Part shown: one piece after another, positions 8,416 to 17,174 of the stretch
Layout: each line of letters begins with the position of its first letter
Position numbering within the stretch: the first letter of the stretch is position 1
From: MPNP01 sp965215545
GTDB lineage: Bacteria > Pseudomonadota > Alphaproteobacteria > Rhodobacterales > Rhodobacteraceae
Direction of reading: 5' to 3'
DNA: 64,000 nucleotides
Assembly (NCBI GenBank): GCA_965215545.1
Contig: OZ244066.1
Location: forward strand, 2,728,001 to 2,792,000
The notes under the pieces: model-generated
Told to the model about the DNA's origin: nothing
What the model saw: the letters and a program-made list of their open reading frames with translations, nothing else
The model's database searches: none
Position numbers and translations under genes: made by a program

Positions 8416-9735
8416 ATGATGGCTGCTTTCCTCCAATCGCTCGTGACCCTCCTGGCATTTTGCCTGGCCATCGGTGTGGTCGTCTTCGTCCACGAATACG
8501 GCCATTACCTTGCCGCCCGCTGCTGTGGGGTGATCCCCAAAACCTTCTCGCTGGGATTTGGTCCCACTCTTGTCGATTGGTCCGATCGGCGGGGCACCAA
8601 GTGGAAACTCTCGCTCCTGCCCCTCGGTGGCTATGTCCGGTTCCTCGCCGCCAAGGGCGAGACACCGGATCCCGATCAGGATCGGCAGCAGGACGAGAGC
8701 ACCTGGATGTTCCCGGCTGGCGTCTCGCTGGCAGGACGGACCCTGATCGTTGCCGCAGGTCCCCTGGCCAACATTCTCTTTGCCGTGGTGCTGTTTGCGG
8801 CCATGGCTGTCTGGGCCGGGCAGATTCGCTTGCCGATCACGGTTGCCGAGGTCCCACCGCTGCCCACCGGTGCCCATGGCCTTGCACCCGGTGACGAGAT
8901 TCTCGCCATCAATGGAGTCCCCATCCGCTCCTATGGCGATCTCTATGTCTACGAGCACCCGGAGGATGCCGGGGATGTCTACCGGTATCGCGTTCGGCGG
9001 GCCGGAATCGAGACAACTGTCCCCGGCCCCCCGCCGTTGCCCCTGCGCATCGAGAGCGTGGCCCTGCGTTCAGCGGCTGAAGCGGCGGGAATTCTGCCGG
9101 GCGACGTCATCCTGACGCTGGATGGTGATCCCATCAAGTCATTTGAGGACCTGCGCGCCGCAGTCCTTGCATCGCAGGGCCAGGCCATCATGCTCGGCAT
9201 CTGGCGGGAGGGCACGCTCCTCGAGATCACTCTTGTCGGCCGTGTGCAGGATATCCAGACCGAATCGGGCGTCTTTGTCCAGCAGGTCATGATCGGAGTG
9301 ACCCGTGGTCTTGGGTTTGAAGTGGCCACCGAGCTTCCGGACCCCCTGACGGCGCTCCGGGCCGGGGTCTGGCGGACCTGGGCCATCATCGATGGCAGTT
9401 TTGATGCCCTTGCCGCCATGATTTCCCGCCGGATCAGCACCTGCAACATGCAGGGTGTGATCGGCATTGCCCAGGTCACCGGCGCGGCGGCCAGCCAGGG
9501 CCTCGATGTCTTCATGACGCTCATCGCCGTGCTCTCGGTCGCGATCGGTGTGATGAATCTCCTGCCGGTCCCGGTGCTTGATGGCGGCCATCTGGTCATG
9601 TTTCTCTATGAGGCGATCACGGGGCAGCCACCGGCGGCCAGGTTCCTGAAATGGGCGTTTGCGGTCGGCTTTGCGATCATCATGACACTGCTGGCCTTCA
9701 CAATCTATCAGGATCTTGTTGCCTGTGTCCGTTAG
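8416..9735 (+). CDS. rseP: Site-2 intramembrane zinc metalloprotease RseP (M50)
   Basis: Cleaves membrane-spanning anti-sigma factors and remnant signal peptides within the membrane. The first membrane helix carries the zinc motif HEYGH (in VVFVHEYGHYLAARCCGV); the third conserved motif, NLLPVPVLDGGH, lies near the C-terminus and supplies the LDG metal ligand. Between them are two PDZ-like segments, the first around LAPGDEILAINGVPI and the second around ILPGDVILTLDGDPI. The length, about 439 residues, is typical. Two adjacent ATGs (8416, 8419) are possible starts, just behind the cdsA stop. It precedes bamA, consistent with an envelope-stress and OMP-assembly operon. Confidence 0.95.
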   Translation: MMAAFLQSLVTLLAFCLAIGVVVFVHEYGHYLAARCCGVIPKTFSLGFGPTLVDWSDRRGTKWKLSLLPLGGYVRFLAAKGETPDPDQDRQQDESTWMFPAGVSLAGRTLIVAAGPLANILFAVVLFAAMAVWAGQIRLPITVAEVPPLPTGAHGLAPGDEILAINGVPIRSYGDLYVYEHPEDAGDVYRYRVRRAGIETTVPGPPPLPLRIESVALRSAAEAAGILPGDVILTLDGDPIKSFEDLRAAVLASQGQAIMLGIWREGTLLEITLVGRVQDIQTESGVFVQQVMIGVTRGLGFEVATELPDPLTALRAGVWRTWAIIDGSFDALAAMISRRISTCNMQGVIGIAQVTGAAASQGLDVFMTLIAVLSVAIGVMNLLPVPVLDGGHLVMFLYEAITGQPPAARFLKWAFAVGFAIIMTLLAFTIYQDLVACVR

Positions 9736-9843
9736 AATCCATAGAAGCGGGTTGGTTGTGGATCGGTTGCTTGATTGGCCACTGGCACCGGAACAGGGCA
9801 CGCCCGGTGGCGTGTCGGCCTTGGGGGGATTAGGGGTTCGTCC

Positions 9844-12216
9844 ATGCTTATGACGGGAAAGCGCTGGCTGCAGGCCTGTGTCATTGCCATGGTGGTCAGC
9901 ACCGGTCTGGCAACGGCGGTGGATGCCCAGACCTACAGTTACACCCGCATCGAAACGAACGGCAATCTCCGCATCGATGATGTCAGCCTGATTCGCATCT
10001 CGGGCCTGCCCGAGTCCGGGACCGTCACGGCCACGGAACTGAACGCGGCCTTCCGGGCGATTTCCGACCGTGCGCTGTTCGAGGACATCTCCATCATCCC
10101 GCGCGGCAACGTGCTTGAGATCAATGTTGTCGAGTTCCCCACCATCAGCCGCATCGCCTTCGAGGGCAACCGCACCATCAATGACGAGCAGCTCGAGACG
10201 GTCATCCTGTCCAACCCCCGCGAGGTCTTTGTCCCCGCCAGGATCGAGAATGACGCCGACCGCCTGGCCGAGGCCTATTTCAACGCGGGCCGCTATGCCG
10301 CCACCGTCACGCCCAAGATCATCCGGCGGAGCCAGAACCGGGTCGATGTGGTCTTCGAGATCATCGAGGGTCGGGTTGTGGAGATCGAGAGCATCACCTT
10401 CATCGGCAATGTTGCCTTTTCCGACGCGCGCCTGCGCCGGGTCCTCGAGACCAAGCAGGCTGGCATCCTGCGCACGTTCACCACCACCGACACCTATCTC
10501 CCGGACCGGATCGAGCGGGACAAGACGCTGCTCCGGGACTTCTATCTCTCACGCGGCTTTGTCGATTTCCGTGTGCTCTCGGCCACGACGGAACTGTCCA
10601 GGTCCCGCGACTCCCTCTCGGTCGTCTTCAAGGTCGAGGAGGGTCAGCCCTACACCATCCGTGAGGTCACGGTGTCGTCCGAACTCCCCGGGGTTGATCC
10701 CGCACTCTACCATGCCGAGAGCCGCATTCGACCCGGAGATCGCTACAATCCGGTCACCATCGATGACAGTGTCAAGCGCATGGAGTTCCTTGCCAGCCAG
10801 CAGGGGATGGAATTCATCCAGGTCACGCCCGACATCGATCCCGTCGGCCTCGGCGTTGTCGACATCACCTTCATCGTCGAACAGGACAGTCCGCTTGTCA
10901 TCGATCGCATCGAGATCTTCGGCAATGACACGACCGTGGATCGCGTCATCCGCCGGCATTTCGAGCGGGTCGAGGGCGATCCCTTTGATCCCGAGAGTCT
11001 CGAACGCACGGCCGACCGCATCCGGGCCCTCGGTCTCTTTGCCTCGGTCGAGACCGATGTGGTCCCCGTCTCGGAGACCGATGTGGTCATCAACACCCGC
11101 GTCGAGGAACGCAGCACGGGCAGCCTTGGCGTCGGACTCACCTACTCCAAACAGGCCGGCGTCGGCTACACGGCCTCGCTCACCGAACGCAACCTGCTCG
11201 GCCGGGGCCAGACGCTGGGCCTCTCCATCGGGGCCAGCGATGATGAGCGGACCTACACGCTCTACTTCATCGAACCCTATCTCTTTGATCGTGATCTGGA
11301 ATTCGGTCTCAACCTTGCCAACCAGGGCATCGAGAACTTCGCCGGCTACGTCGATTACGATGAATTCGACCTCGGCACCTACCTTGCCTTCCCCATCAGC
11401 GAACGCGGCCGCCTCACCACCGACATCAGTTTCACCCAACAGAAAACCAAGCGACCAATCGCTGCTGGAAACCGAGATCCAGACCGAAATCCAGTAGATC
11501 TTGTCTACTCGAAACTCATCGACAGGGATTTCAAGAGCAATACCGGCAAGCGTGATCTTGTCAGCCTCGGCGTGGCCTACACCCATGACACGATCTCATC
11601 GGGTGTCTATACCGACCGGGGTTTCCGGTTCAGTATCAGCCAGCGCCTCTCCTTCGGCGAGGGCACCATCGCCAAGACCCAGGCCTCCGCCATCGGCCAG
11701 ACCGTCCAGGGCAGGGCAACCCTGCAAGCCCGGTTGAGTGGCGGCTTCGTGACCCAGACCGGCAATCAGTCCACCCATCTCCTTGATCGCTTCCACTCGA
11801 GTTCGAGCATCATCCGGGGCTTTGAGTCCTATGGGATTGGCCCCCGTACAGTACTGGCTAAATTACCCCTTGGCGGCAACAAGTTCGCATCCCTGCAACT
11901 GGAAGCGCTCTACCCAATCAGCACCGGCGACATCAACATCACCGGGGCTCTCTTTACCGATGCCGCCACGATCTGGGGTCTTGATGAGACCGATGATAAA
12001 CAGAACAATCGTGTCCCACCTGGCGATAATGATCCTGATTTTCAGAAACTTCCCAAACATGTCGACGACAGGAGCAGGATCCGCTCGACGGCAGGAGTCG
12101 GGGTGATCCTGGGGACGCCGGTGGGTCCGTTGCGGTTGAACTTTACCAGGGCATTGAAGTCGTATCCCGATGACAAGACCCAGAGTTTCACCATCACCTT
12201 CGGGTCGACCTTCTGA
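9844..12216 (+). CDS. bamA: Outer-membrane protein assembly factor BamA
   Basis: The central Omp85 subunit of the BAM complex, which inserts beta-barrel proteins into the outer membrane. A Sec signal peptide is visible (hydrophobic ACVIAMVVSTGLATAVDAQ), followed by five POTRA-like repeats to about residue 400, then the 16-strand barrel, with RGFESYGIGPR corresponding to the conserved loop-6 'VRGF' motif. It ends in phenylalanine (FTITFGSTF), the usual beta-signal. Length is 790 residues. Two loop-like stretches (codons from about 11440-11530 and 11990-12080) are lower in GC than their surroundings and hydrophilic. Directly upstream of skp and downstream of rseP. Confidence 0.96.
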   Translation: MLMTGKRWLQACVIAMVVSTGLATAVDAQTYSYTRIETNGNLRIDDVSLIRISGLPESGTVTATELNAAFRAISDRALFEDISIIPRGNVLEINVVEFPTISRIAFEGNRTINDEQLETVILSNPREVFVPARIENDADRLAEAYFNAGRYAATVTPKIIRRSQNRVDVVFEIIEGRVVEIESITFIGNVAFSDARLRRVLETKQAGILRTFTTTDTYLPDRIERDKTLLRDFYLSRGFVDFRVLSATTELSRSRDSLSVVFKVEEGQPYTIREVTVSSELPGVDPALYHAESRIRPGDRYNPVTIDDSVKRMEFLASQQGMEFIQVTPDIDPVGLGVVDITFIVEQDSPLVIDRIEIFGNDTTVDRVIRRHFERVEGDPFDPESLERTADRIRALGLFASVETDVVPVSETDVVINTRVEERSTGSLGVGLTYSKQAGVGYTASLTERNLLGRGQTLGLSIGASDDERTYTLYFIEPYLFDRDLEFGLNLANQGIENFAGYVDYDEFDLGTYLAFPISERGRLTTDISFTQQKTKRPIAAGNRDPDRNPVDLVYSKLIDRDFKSNTGKRDLVSLGVAYTHDTISSGVYTDRGFRFSISQRLSFGEGTIAKTQASAIGQTVQGRATLQARLSGGFVTQTGNQSTHLLDRFHSSSSIIRGFESYGIGPRTVLAKLPLGGNKFASLQLEALYPISTGDINITGALFTDAATIWGLDETDDKQNNRVPPGDNDPDFQKLPKHVDDRSRIRSTAGVGVILGTPVGPLRLNFTRALKSYPDDKTQSFTITFGSTF

Positions 12217-12222
12217 TTGGCA

Positions 12223-12870
12223 ATGAAGATTTGGGGTGCGACGGGTCTTGCCATTGCCCTGATGTTGGCGGCGGCGGGGCAGGGGCAGGATCCGCGTCAG
12301 TACCTGTCATTGCCGGTGGCGGTGGGACCGGCGGTCATCGATTATCGACAACTGTTCGATCGGACGGAGTTTGGCATCCGGTACGGGGCGGAGCTGCGGG
12401 ATGCCCGCCTGGCCCTGCAGCGGGAAAACGAGTGGCACTCGGCGCGGTTCGAGGGTGAGGAGGCACGGATTGTCGAGTTGCGCAAGCGCGAGGACCCGAC
12501 CGAGTACAATGCCGCCGCGGCTGCCTTTCACATCGAGGTAACGGAACGGCGGGCGATCCAGGACCAGAAGGGCGCCCGGCTTGAGGAGTGGCAACGGGTC
12601 CAGGAAATTCTCTTTCGGGAGGTGGCATCGCTGCCGATTGTCCGGCTGGCTGAGGCCCGGGGAATCTCGACCATCCTGCCGGCCGAGAACCTGATCTGGT
12701 ATGCACCGAGCGTGGATCTGACCCGTGATGTGCTGCTGCAGATCAATCTCGAGATCGGGGATGGGACGTCGCTTGACGGCTACGTGTCGGCTGTTGAATA
12801 TGTCGAGATCGAACCGGTGAAACAATTCGCCGGGCCGCAGACGGACAGGGAGAATGGCAGGTTGGAATGA
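12223..12870 (+). CDS. skp: OmpH/Skp-family periplasmic chaperone
   Basis: Skp holds unfolded outer-membrane proteins in the periplasm. The 215-residue product starts with a signal peptide (MKIWGATGLAIALMLAAAGQG), then a short beta strand (PAVIDYRQLF), a long charged alpha-helical region rich in Glu, Arg and Ala, and a second small beta segment, matching the OmpH fold. Sequence similarity in this family is low, so position between bamA and fabZ is important evidence. The ATG at 12223 is preferred over a TTG two codons earlier. Its stop overlaps the fabZ start (ATGA). lpxD, usually the next gene, is missing here. Confidence 0.8.
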   Translation: MKIWGATGLAIALMLAAAGQGQDPRQYLSLPVAVGPAVIDYRQLFDRTEFGIRYGAELRDARLALQRENEWHSARFEGEEARIVELRKREDPTEYNAAAAAFHIEVTERRAIQDQKGARLEEWQRVQEILFREVASLPIVRLAEARGISTILPAENLIWYAPSVDLTRDVLLQINLEIGDGTSLDGYVSAVEYVEIEPVKQFAGPQTDRENGRLE

Positions 12871-13349
12871 GCGGCACTGAATCCGGTGATGGCGAACCCA
12901 TTGATATTGATCTGGCGACGATCAAACGCATGATCCCCCACCGAGATCCATTTTTGTTCATTGATGAGGTCGTGGACATGGTGGCCAATGCCCGGGCAAC
13001 AGGACGCAAGGTCATCAAGGCTGAAGACTCCTGTTTTGAAGGACATTTTCCCAATATGCCGGTCTGGCCGGGTGTCTATACACTGGAGTCGATGGCCCAG
13101 ACGGCTGCAGTCCTGGTCAATCACAGTCTTGGCCTGATCGATGTGCCGATCAACATCTATCTCGCCCGGATCGATCAGGCACGGTTCCGCCATCAGGTGG
13201 TCCCGGGCGACATGCTGGAACTGCACATGTCACTGCGGTCAGGGCACGGCAAGGTCTGGCGCATCGATGGTGTGGCCAGGGTCGGCGACAAGGACGTGGC
13301 CAGTGCATCGATCACGGCACTCTGGGAACGACAGAGTGACAGTTCCTGA
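12867..13349 (+). CDS. fabZ: 3-hydroxyacyl-ACP dehydratase FabZ
   Basis: Dehydrates beta-hydroxyacyl-ACP in fatty acid elongation and controls how much (R)-3-hydroxyacyl-ACP is left for lipid A. The hot-dog fold signature is clear: MIPHRDPFLFIDEV, then the catalytic His and helix in CFEGHFPNMPVWPGVYTLES followed by MAQTAAVL. Length is 160 residues. The start overlaps the skp stop, and its 3' end overlaps lpxA by 14 bases, so these genes are probably translationally coupled. Confidence 0.95.
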   Translation: MSGTESGDGEPIDIDLATIKRMIPHRDPFLFIDEVVDMVANARATGRKVIKAEDSCFEGHFPNMPVWPGVYTLESMAQTAAVLVNHSLGLIDVPINIYLARIDQARFRHQVVPGDMLELHMSLRSGHGKVWRIDGVARVGDKDVASASITALWERQSDSS

Positions 13350-14154
13350 CAACAGGGTTGATGCTACAGCGGTCATTCATCCGACAGCCGTGGTGGCAGA
13401 AGGTGCCCGGATTGGCCCCGAGTGCCGGGTCGATGCCTATGCCATCGTGGATGCAAGCGTCACGCTCGGTCGGGGCGTGCATCTCAAGCCCCATGCGGTT
13501 GTCACGGGACAGACGGAGATCGGTGCCGGGACCGTGGTGTTTTCCTTTGCCTGTGTGGGCGAAATCCCCCAGGACCTCAAATACCGGGGGGAGGCAACCC
13601 GCCTGATCATCGGGCAACGGAACCGGATCCGGGAAGGCGTGACCATGAACACCGGGACCGAACTTGGCGGTGGTGTGACCCGGGTCGGCGATGACGGTCT
13701 GTTCATGACCGGGGCCCATGTCGGTCACGATGTCCGGATCGGCAACCATGTCATCCTGGCCAACGATGCGGCAATCGGTGGGCATTGCCAGATCGATGAT
13801 CATGTCATCATCGGCGGGTTGGCGGGAATCCATCAGCATGTCCGCATTGGCAAGGGAGCGATCATCGGGGCCCTGACCATGGTGCGGCGGGATATCATTC
13901 CCTATGGCTACGTCCAGGGGCCAACCGGCCATCTCGAGGGTATCAATATCGTCGGGCTGCGGCGGCGCGGGATTGACAAGGCCCGGATCGCCGAATTAAA
14001 GTCGGCCTATGGACATATGGTTGATTTTGATGGACCCCTGTCTGAAGCCATTGACACGCTCGGGGCAAGCGGGCTGACCGAGGACTCTCTGGTGCTGGAT
14101 GTCATTGATTTCGCCCGGACACAAACCGGCCGCAACCTTCTCATTCCCCAGTAG
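13336..14154 (+). CDS. lpxA: Acyl-ACP--UDP-N-acetylglucosamine O-acyltransferase LpxA
   Basis: First enzyme of lipid A synthesis; a trimer of left-handed beta helices. Hexapeptide repeats run through residues ~10-185 (for example AVIHPTAVVAEGARIGPEC). The catalytic His is in GGLAGIHQHVRIGKGA, preceded by AHVGHDVRIGNHVILAN. The C-terminal helical domain begins at GLRRRGIDKARIAELKSAY. The only suitable start is GTG at 13336, within the end of fabZ, with GGGAA about eight bases upstream; it gives 272 residues, normal for LpxA. The next gene, lpxI, begins at or near the lpxA stop. Confidence 0.95.
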   Translation: MTVPDNRVDATAVIHPTAVVAEGARIGPECRVDAYAIVDASVTLGRGVHLKPHAVVTGQTEIGAGTVVFSFACVGEIPQDLKYRGEATRLIIGQRNRIREGVTMNTGTELGGGVTRVGDDGLFMTGAHVGHDVRIGNHVILANDAAIGGHCQIDDHVIIGGLAGIHQHVRIGKGAIIGALTMVRRDIIPYGYVQGPTGHLEGINIVGLRRRGIDKARIAELKSAYGHMVDFDGPLSEAIDTLGASGLTEDSLVLDVIDFARTQTGRNLLIPQ

Positions 14155-14173
14155 ATCGGCAGAGAGCCTGTCA

Positions 14174-14992
14174 TTGGACCAGCGCAGGATCATCCTCATC
14201 GCCGGGATCGGGCGGTTGCCGGACGTGATTGCCGATCGGGTCGTGGCCACCGGCACCCCCCTGACCGTGCTGTCCCTGCCCGGGGCCCGCCAGACATGGC
14301 CGGCGGGCATCGAAGCCGAGGCCATCGCGCTGGACAACTGCATGCGGGTCCTTTCCGACAAACGGGCCGAAGGCTGGACACATGTCGTGATGGCCGGCGG
14401 CACCAGCCGACCGACGGCCCGCCAGGGGACGGCCCAGACTCTGCCCATCGATTTTTCCGGTGGCGACGATGCGGTCTTGCGGCAGTTCATCACCTATATG
14501 GAGGACGGTCTGCACCTGTCCATCATCGGCGCTGATGACATTGCGCCCGAACTCGTCACGCATTCTGGATGCCTGACCTCATCCAGACCCCAAAAGGCCG
14601 ACATGGCGGATATCGAGCATGGATTTCACCTGGCCCGTGACCATGGCATGAATGATGCCGGGCAGGCAGCGGTCGTGGCAGGGCTGGACTGCATTGCGCT
14701 TGAACCACCAGGCGGGACCGATGCCCTGCTGATGCAGGTTGCTACGAAACTCGCCTGGTCAGGCGATCCGACCGAACGCAAGGGCGTCCTTGTCAAATGC
14801 AGGAAACCCACCCAGGATCGACGGATCGACCTGCCGACGGTCGGGGTGAACACTGTGGCCATGGCTGCCAGTGCCGGGCTGGCCGGCATTGCCATTGAAT
14901 CCGGTGAAGTGATCCTGCTTGATCAAGATCGAACGGTCACAGCCGCCGATCGCCACGGTCTGTACATCTGGTCTGGAGAGATCACGCCATAG
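14174..14992 (+). CDS. lpxI: UDP-2,3-diacylglucosamine diphosphatase LpxI
   Basis: Hydrolyses UDP-2,3-diacylglucosamine to lipid X in organisms that lack LpxH; DUF1009 family, typical of alphaproteobacteria. Visible are the N-terminal IILIAGIGRLPDVIAD, a central RPQKADMADIEHGFHLAR, GQAAVVAGLDCIALEPPGGTD, KCRKPTQDRRIDLPTVGVNT and AGLAGIAIESGEVILLD, all characteristic of LpxI. The start is not certain: a TTG at 14174 with GAGAG upstream gives 272 residues, while an ATG at 14099 inside lpxA would give 297. The stop codon TAG overlaps the apparent ATA start of lpxB. Confidence 0.93.
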   Translation: MDQRRIILIAGIGRLPDVIADRVVATGTPLTVLSLPGARQTWPAGIEAEAIALDNCMRVLSDKRAEGWTHVVMAGGTSRPTARQGTAQTLPIDFSGGDDAVLRQFITYMEDGLHLSIIGADDIAPELVTHSGCLTSSRPQKADMADIEHGFHLARDHGMNDAGQAAVVAGLDCIALEPPGGTDALLMQVATKLAWSGDPTERKGVLVKCRKPTQDRRIDLPTVGVNTVAMAASAGLAGIAIESGEVILLDQDRTVTAADRHGLYIWSGEITP

Positions 14993-16200
14993 ACCTGCCT
15001 CGTGTCTTCGTACTGGCCGGAGAGGCATCCGGCGATCAACTGGGGGCTGCACTGCTTGACGGCATCCGGATCCTTCGCCCCGGCGTCCATCTTGCAGGGA
15101 TCGGGGGCCCGGCCATGAGGCGGGCTGGCATGCACGCCCGCTTCCCGATGGATCCCCTGTCGGTCATGGGCCTGACCGAGGTCCTGCCGCACCTGCCGGC
15201 ACTGTTGAGATATCGCCAACGCGTCGTCAGGCACATCATCAGCCATGGGTATGACGCGCTCGTGACCATTGACAGTCCGGATTTTGCGCTTGGTGTTGCC
15301 AGACGGGTGCGCCGTGCCAGATCCCGCATCCCCTGCATCCAGTACGTCTCGCCGAGCGTCTGGGCCTGGCGACCGGGACGAACCCGGACCATTGCAGCTT
15401 CGGTCGACCATGTCATGACCCTCTTGCCCTTCGAGACCGACCCTCTCGAGCGGGCAGGGATCCCCAGCACCTTCACCGGTCATCCGATTGCCGACTGTAT
15501 CCGACCAGACCCATCGGCCATCCGGTCCATCCGGGATGTCCTGGGATTGAGGTCCGACTCCCGCATCATCCTGCTCCTGCCCGGTTCCAGGGCCGGCGAG
15601 GTCAAGCGTCATGCCGATCTCTTTGCCGCGGTGGCCACCCGCCTTGCGACAGGGCATGCCGATCTGGAATTTGTCGTGGTCACGACCGAGACAACCCACC
15701 CCATCATTGCCACAAGTGGGATCGATTGGCCGTCCGGGACCCGCTTCCTTGCCAGCAGTGCCGATGGGGACAGCCAGCCCAAACATGCCCTCTTTGCCGC
15801 TGCCCATGCAGCGCTGGCAGTCTCGGGAACCATCTCGATAGAACTGGCGGCCATGCAGACTCCCATGGTCATCGCCTACGCCACGAACTGGCTGACAGCC
15901 CGGATCCTCGGGGCCATGCTTGCAGTTGACACGGTGACACTCGTCAATCTCATCACCAGGTCCCATGTCATCACCGAGCACCTCGGCAATCGGATCACGC
16001 GGGATGCCATGGTTGCTGACATGGCTGCCATTATTGACGACAGGGAGACCCGTGCCCGGCAGGTGCTTGCCTTTGAGGATGTCATGACCCAACTCAAACA
16101 TCCCCAAGGCAAGGCCGGGGAGGTCGCCGCCAGAACCGTTCTGCAGCTCCTCGACGAGAGGCAGAAATCTGCACATTCACAAACGTCCAACCGGCGCTGA
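14989..16200 (+). CDS. lpxB: Lipid-A-disaccharide synthase LpxB, apparent ATA start
   Basis: A peripheral membrane GT-B glycosyltransferase that joins UDP-2,3-diacylglucosamine and lipid X. Diagnostic segments are RVFVLAGEASGDQLGAALL (N-terminal family motif), AGIGGPAM, TIDSPDFALGVARRVR, YVSPSVWAWRPGR, TGHPIAD and LLPGSRAGEVKRH. The N-terminal motif is encoded in-frame from about 14995, but between the nearest upstream stop at 14920 and codon 15115 there is no ATG, GTG or TTG. An ATA at 14989, overlapping the lpxI stop (ATAG) with GGAG about ten bases upstream, would give 403 residues. A start at ATG 15115 would lose the conserved N-terminus. A decayed copy of the 3' end lies at 19.2-19.4 kb. 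Confidence 0.92.
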   Translation: MDLPRVFVLAGEASGDQLGAALLDGIRILRPGVHLAGIGGPAMRRAGMHARFPMDPLSVMGLTEVLPHLPALLRYRQRVVRHIISHGYDALVTIDSPDFALGVARRVRRARSRIPCIQYVSPSVWAWRPGRTRTIAASVDHVMTLLPFETDPLERAGIPSTFTGHPIADCIRPDPSAIRSIRDVLGLRSDSRIILLLPGSRAGEVKRHADLFAAVATRLATGHADLEFVVVTTETTHPIIATSGIDWPSGTRFLASSADGDSQPKHALFAAAHAALAVSGTISIELAAMQTPMVIAYATNWLTARILGAMLAVDTVTLVNLITRSHVITEHLGNRITRDAMVADMAAIIDDRETRARQVLAFEDVMTQLKHPQGKAGEVAARTVLQLLDERQKSAHSQTSNRR

Positions 16201-16499
16201 CACATGGTTGAAACCTGCCATTCGGACGGGCGGATCAGGACCGGTTCCCATATGGAAGACCCGGTGCAACGTCGGTCGGCCTTTCGTTGACCCGTGTCAG
16301 ACGCCAGAGGACAGTCGCCAAAGGAGCTTGAGTGGTCTGGAGGTGCACAAACCGCCACGTCAACCGTCGTGGCTGTGCGTGGGTCGGATTTTTCGTACCC
16401 CACGGGCACATGGATGGGTCGGTATACTGACGGGGCAGCAGGTCAACCTGTTTAGGGTTGACAGGCTGATTGCGGGTCAGTCGGAAACGATCGTTTTCC
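16201..16499. other. Non-coding flank of the recombinase island with two inverted repeats
   Basis: No gene seen. It holds GTCAACC/GGTTGAC at 16442-16462, a near-palindrome TCGGAAA/TTTCCGA at 16481-16501 around CGATCGT, and the start of the recombinase relic just after. Inverted repeats beside a serine recombinase gene could be an old res or crossover site, but this is only a guess. Confidence 0.4.
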
Positions 16500-16960
16500 G
16501 AGCCACGGCCATCGACCCCCTGCTGGCAGAGCTCGGAAGCCTGTTGCAGACATCAGCGCTGGGTTGCCGGCGGGCCTCTGTCTTTCTGAACAGGAGGCAT
16601 GACCATGCTGATCGGCTGGGCCGCGATCTGCAACATCGGGTCAGGCTGGTGGACCGGCTGCGTGACCAGGCTGTGGGCCTGCGGGTCCTGACCGGCGCCG
16701 CAATCGTCACTGCCGGTGCGGCCGTGTCCGTCCGGGGTTCGGCCGCTTCGCCGCCCTGGCGGCATGCGAGCGCGATCGCATTGCCGAACGCACCCGGGCC
16801 GGTCTCAAGGCCGCCCACGCAAGATGGCCCGCCTCACCTTGCGTCTGGCCATGGACGCCATGGCTCAACGCGCGACCAACGTCCGGGCGTTGGCCGCCGT
16901 CTCGGGATCACCACCGCGACGCTTGCTGCCTCTGTCAATAGCGACGGCACCGTGACGGCG
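16500..16960 (+). pseudogene. Decayed serine recombinase (resolvase/invertase) 1
   Basis: Fragments of a small serine recombinase lie in different plus-strand frames. One frame gives HADRLGRDLQHRVRLVDRL and RDQAVGLRVLTG, corresponding to 'LDRLGRsl.dLv.lv.eL...GvgfrsLte'. A second frame gives FGRFAALAACERDRIAER followed by TRAGLKAAHAR, matching 'fgalAEFERdLIrERTraGLaaARArG'. A third gives GRPRKMARLTLRLAMDAM then VRALAAVSG, matching the C-terminal HTH start 'GRPrKl...'. The catalytic N-terminal 'YaRvStddQ' serine region was not found. At least two frameshifts make it non-functional. It points in the opposite direction to the recombinase at 17.8-18.4 kb. Confidence 0.65.
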
Positions 16961-17099
16961 GTCGGCCAGCAACTGCCGGACGCTGCAGCCGCATGCGCCG
17001 GAGCGGCAGTCCGCGATGACCGGCGGCCGGAAGGCACCAGGCCGCCCAGCTGGTGCATGGGCCCCATGTGGAGAGCGGCGGAGCAGGGTGGTCCCGCCA

Positions 17100-17128
17100 T
17101 TGACCCAAAGCGGCCCCTTGTGTAGGGT
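17100..17128 (+). promoter_or_regulatory. Sigma70-like promoter of coiled-coil paralogue 2
   Basis: TTGACC (-35), a 17-base spacer ending CCCTTGTG, and TAGGGT in the -10 position, followed after six bases by the relic ATG at 17135. The block matches the element at 5022-5050 in spacing and in much of its sequence, though the -10 here is poorer. Conservation is seen directly; function is inferred. Confidence 0.45.
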
Positions 17129-17174
17129 GTCGGCATGACTTCCGATCTGGACATTTCATGATCTGGCCAAGCAA

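Noticed and set aside
15115..16200. LpxB starting at the ATG at 15115
   Set aside because: This would remove the GEASGD motif and the AGIGGPAM start region, which are encoded in frame immediately upstream and conserved in the family.
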